NCBI GenBank assembly: GCA_934486495.1 | Contig: CAKSPW010000008.1 | Location: 1-52,549 of the forward strand | DNA: 52,549 bases | Source of the DNA: an uncultured Clostridia bacterium | GTDB lineage: Bacteria; Bacillota; Clostridia; UBA1381 | Direction of reading: 5' to 3' | Shown: positions 50,805-52,549 of the stretch, piece after piece | Layout of the letters: every line of letters starts with the position of its first letter | Position numbering within the stretch: position 1 is the stretch's first letter | Program-made: the position numbers and the translations under genes | The notes under the pieces: model-generated | What the model was told of the DNA's origin: nothing | Database searches by the model: none | Seen by the model: the letters and a program-made list of their open reading frames with translations, nothing else

Positions 50805-52549
50805 TTAGTCGGCAAAGCAAACGGTTATTTCATAGTTTTTTGTCTTTCCGCCTACTGTAATATCTGCCGAAATTGTAGATTCGTTTACACCGTCCTGCTT
50901 TATAATATAATAGCTGCCGGGATTTTTCTTGACAAGAGAATTTTTCTCATCTGTTATTGTCAATTTTCCGCCATTAATAACGCCCGCCTGTGATATATAC
51001 AAAGCCACATTTTTAGCACCCTTATCTGCCGAAATTGTGATTTTTTGCGCGTCATGGTCAATGCTTGCTTCGGATGCTCTGAGGGTACGGATGTTACTGA
51101 AATTAAACCCGTCGGAGAAATTTACATTCAATGTGTATTGCTTTGTAATTTTTTCTATCATAATATTAACTAGAACTGCGGCCGTACCTGTTCCGTCATC
51201 TTTAATATAAAAACTTCCCGGGTTTTGTATCACGTTTGCACTCTGTGAATCGGAAAGTGTGATACTTCCGCCCTTTATAATATCGTTTTGAGCTTTATAT
51301 ACGGCGATGTTTGGAACAATGCCGTCAGAGTCTAAAGTGATGGTTTTATTTGCATGGTCAACGACTGCCTTTTTAGCTCTCAATGTTCGTATATCCGTAA
51401 AATCAAACGCATCTGCAAAGTTGACGGTAAGAGTATATTGCTTGGTTATGTTGCCGATTGTTATGTCAACCGATACGGTAGCTGTGCCGCTGCCGTTATC
51501 CTTAATATAAAAGCTTCCGTCATTTTGAGTTACATCAGCATTCAGGTTATCGGCAAGAGTAATTTGCATATTGTTTTGTCCGCCAAGCTGATATTTATAA
51601 ATTGCAATGTTTGAAACTCTGCCGTCCGAATCCATTGTAATTGTTTTTGCCGTATGGTCGATTATAACATTCTTTGTACGAGCGCTTCTGATAGATGAAA
51701 AAGCAAACTCCGCTTCCTGCGTGAAATCGACAATTACTTTATATATGCTCGTTTCTGTTCCGACTGTGTAGTTTACATTCATCTCCACTCTTTTGCCGTC
51801 GGTCGGGCGTTTAACAAATATACATCCTTGCCAGTCAACAAATATCGGTTCATTTGACGAGGTTGATTCTTCAAATGTCGAGTAGGTAGGATATGGCACA
51901 ACAGGCGTTATGATTCCGTTATAGTTTCCTGGTGTTCCCTGATACTTTGTAAGTCCGATATATTCAACACCTGCACTTGGAGTTATGTGAATTTCATTTC
52001 CGGCAACATAACCCACATCTGTTCCGTATACAATGTCCTTTTGTGTAGAACCTATTTTTCTTTGATACATTCTAAGGTTCTTTTCTACAAATTCATTAAA
52101 CCCGACCGAAAGGGTATATTGTTTTGTCACGCCGCCGATTGTAATGTCAACGGCCACAACAGCACTGCCGGCATTATTCATAATGTAAAAGCTTCCGGAA
52201 TTCTGCTTTACTGCTGCATCTTTTGCGTCGGCAAGTTTTATTGTTCCGCCGGGAATGACTGTTTGTTGGTTTTGGTAAACTGCTACGTTTTTAACGTTTC
52301 CGTCTGCGGACATTGTAATGGTTTTATCATTGTGGTTAACGACAATGTCCTTTGCACGAAGAGTCCTAATTGTTGTAAAATCAAATTCCGAAGGCTCGGG
52401 TGTGGGGTCAACAACCTGATTTTTTGTAAATTTAGCCGTGTACGTTATATTTGCCGTCACATTTGTAACAGTAAATTCTGCTGTATCGCACACCTTTGTA
52501 TCGCCGTCATACCAGCCGTCAAAGGTGTAACCTTCGTCTGCCGTAGCGG
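50805..52549 (-). CDS. Large repetitive surface protein, N-terminus beyond the window
   Basis: At least 581 codons; the frame stays open to the right edge, so the true start is outside. The first visible part (EGYTFDGWYDGDTKVCDTAE) is an InlB-type B-repeat (Flg_new-like) end. Then come five beta-sandwich repeats of 85-110 residues, with the pattern F-x-x-IRTLRAK, then DHxxKTITxDSDG, NIAVYK, GSFYIKD and ITKQYTLxVNF. Repeat 2 diverges and is longer. The last repeat ends at the stop codon with no LPXTG motif, SLH domain or membrane helix, so anchoring, if any, lies elsewhere. Probably a secreted adhesin-like protein. Confidence 0.8.
   Translation of the reverse strand, partial: ATADEGYTFDGWYDGDTKVCDTAEFTVTNVTANITYTAKFTKNQVVDPTPEPSEFDFTTIRTLRAKDIVVNHNDKTITMSADGNVKNVAVYQNQQTVIPGGTIKLADAKDAAVKQNSGSFYIMNNAGSAVVAVDITIGGVTKQYTLSVGFNEFVEKNLRMYQRKIGSTQKDIVYGTDVGYVAGNEIHITPSAGVEYIGLTKYQGTPGNYNGIITPVVPYPTYSTFEESTSSNEPIFVDWQGCIFVKRPTDGKRVEMNVNYTVGTETSIYKVIVDFTQEAEFAFSSIRSARTKNVIIDHTAKTITMDSDGRVSNIAIYKYQLGGQNNMQITLADNLNADVTQNDGSFYIKDNGSGTATVSVDITIGNITKQYTLTVNFADAFDFTDIRTLRAKKAVVDHANKTITLDSDGIVPNIAVYKAQNDIIKGGSITLSDSQSANVIQNPGSFYIKDDGTGTAAVLVNIMIEKITKQYTLNVNFSDGFNFSNIRTLRASEASIDHDAQKITISADKGAKNVALYISQAGVINGGKLTITDEKNSLVKKNPGSYYIIKQDGVNESTISADITVGGKTKNYEITVCFAD

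Overview
The window reads as a chromosomal segment of a low-GC, endospore-forming Firmicute of class Clostridia, probably an uncultured gut lineage. The evidence is a complete spoIIIA operon, spoIIID, a gerA-type germination operon, an SLH-domain surface protein, ParABS with perfect parS sites, and glycosidases typical of gut anaerobes (GH127, GH20, a DUF4091 protein). Everything here was read by eye; no database search was run.

Left part (1-10 kb) is an origin-proximal neighbourhood. It holds trmK, a cluster of four perfect and three near-perfect DnaA boxes beside AT-rich DNA (1196-1560), then the leftward operon parA-parB-DUF4446-coiled-coil gene-serS, whose promoter is flanked by two perfect parS sites. 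Rightward from parS runs a germination-receptor operon (A-B-C plus an unlisted 56-residue two-helix protein).

From 10 to 24 kb: a ZIP metal transporter; a very long structured leader with two promoters driving a 1017-residue SLH surface protein; an rRNA pseudouridine synthase; an ECF S-component; glutamate dehydrogenase; a leftward citrate synthase-ftsH pair; and a REC-HD-GYP-PAS-like-GGDEF protein followed by a stand-alone HPt protein. A tRNA-Arg(CCG) follows.

From 24.5 to 31.6 kb: a three-gene phage-derived cassette (small protein, portal protein, portal-neighbour protein) with its own vegetative promoter but no other phage genes, then a GH127 glycosidase with a membrane protein and a divergent AraC regulator. 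From 31.6 to 38.4 kb lies a sporulation block: spoIIID with a visible SigE-type promoter, a small lipoprotein, a secreted stalk-domain protein, spoIIIAA-AH and an Asp23-family gene. Next come a Cys-rich 55-residue protein, a possible 39-residue peptide sharing an operator region with a DUF4091 gene, a frameshifted HTH pseudogene and a GH20 hexosaminidase.

The right end (43.2-52.5 kb) is a leftward operon that looks like a lipid-linked amino-sugar pathway: a WecE-type transaminase, an ATP-grasp/SDR fusion, an ArnC-like polyprenyl-phosphate glycosyltransferase, a pair of ArnE/ArnF-sized four-helix proteins and a GT-C-like membrane glycosyltransferase. They sit with two secreted beta-sandwich surface proteins, one running off the window. 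This is the best candidate for an undescribed system: outward export of a modified 4-amino-6-deoxysugar and its transfer to a surface acceptor in a Gram-positive cell. A dispersed structured repeat (three copies, always just after the stop of a leftward gene) is a second unexplained element.
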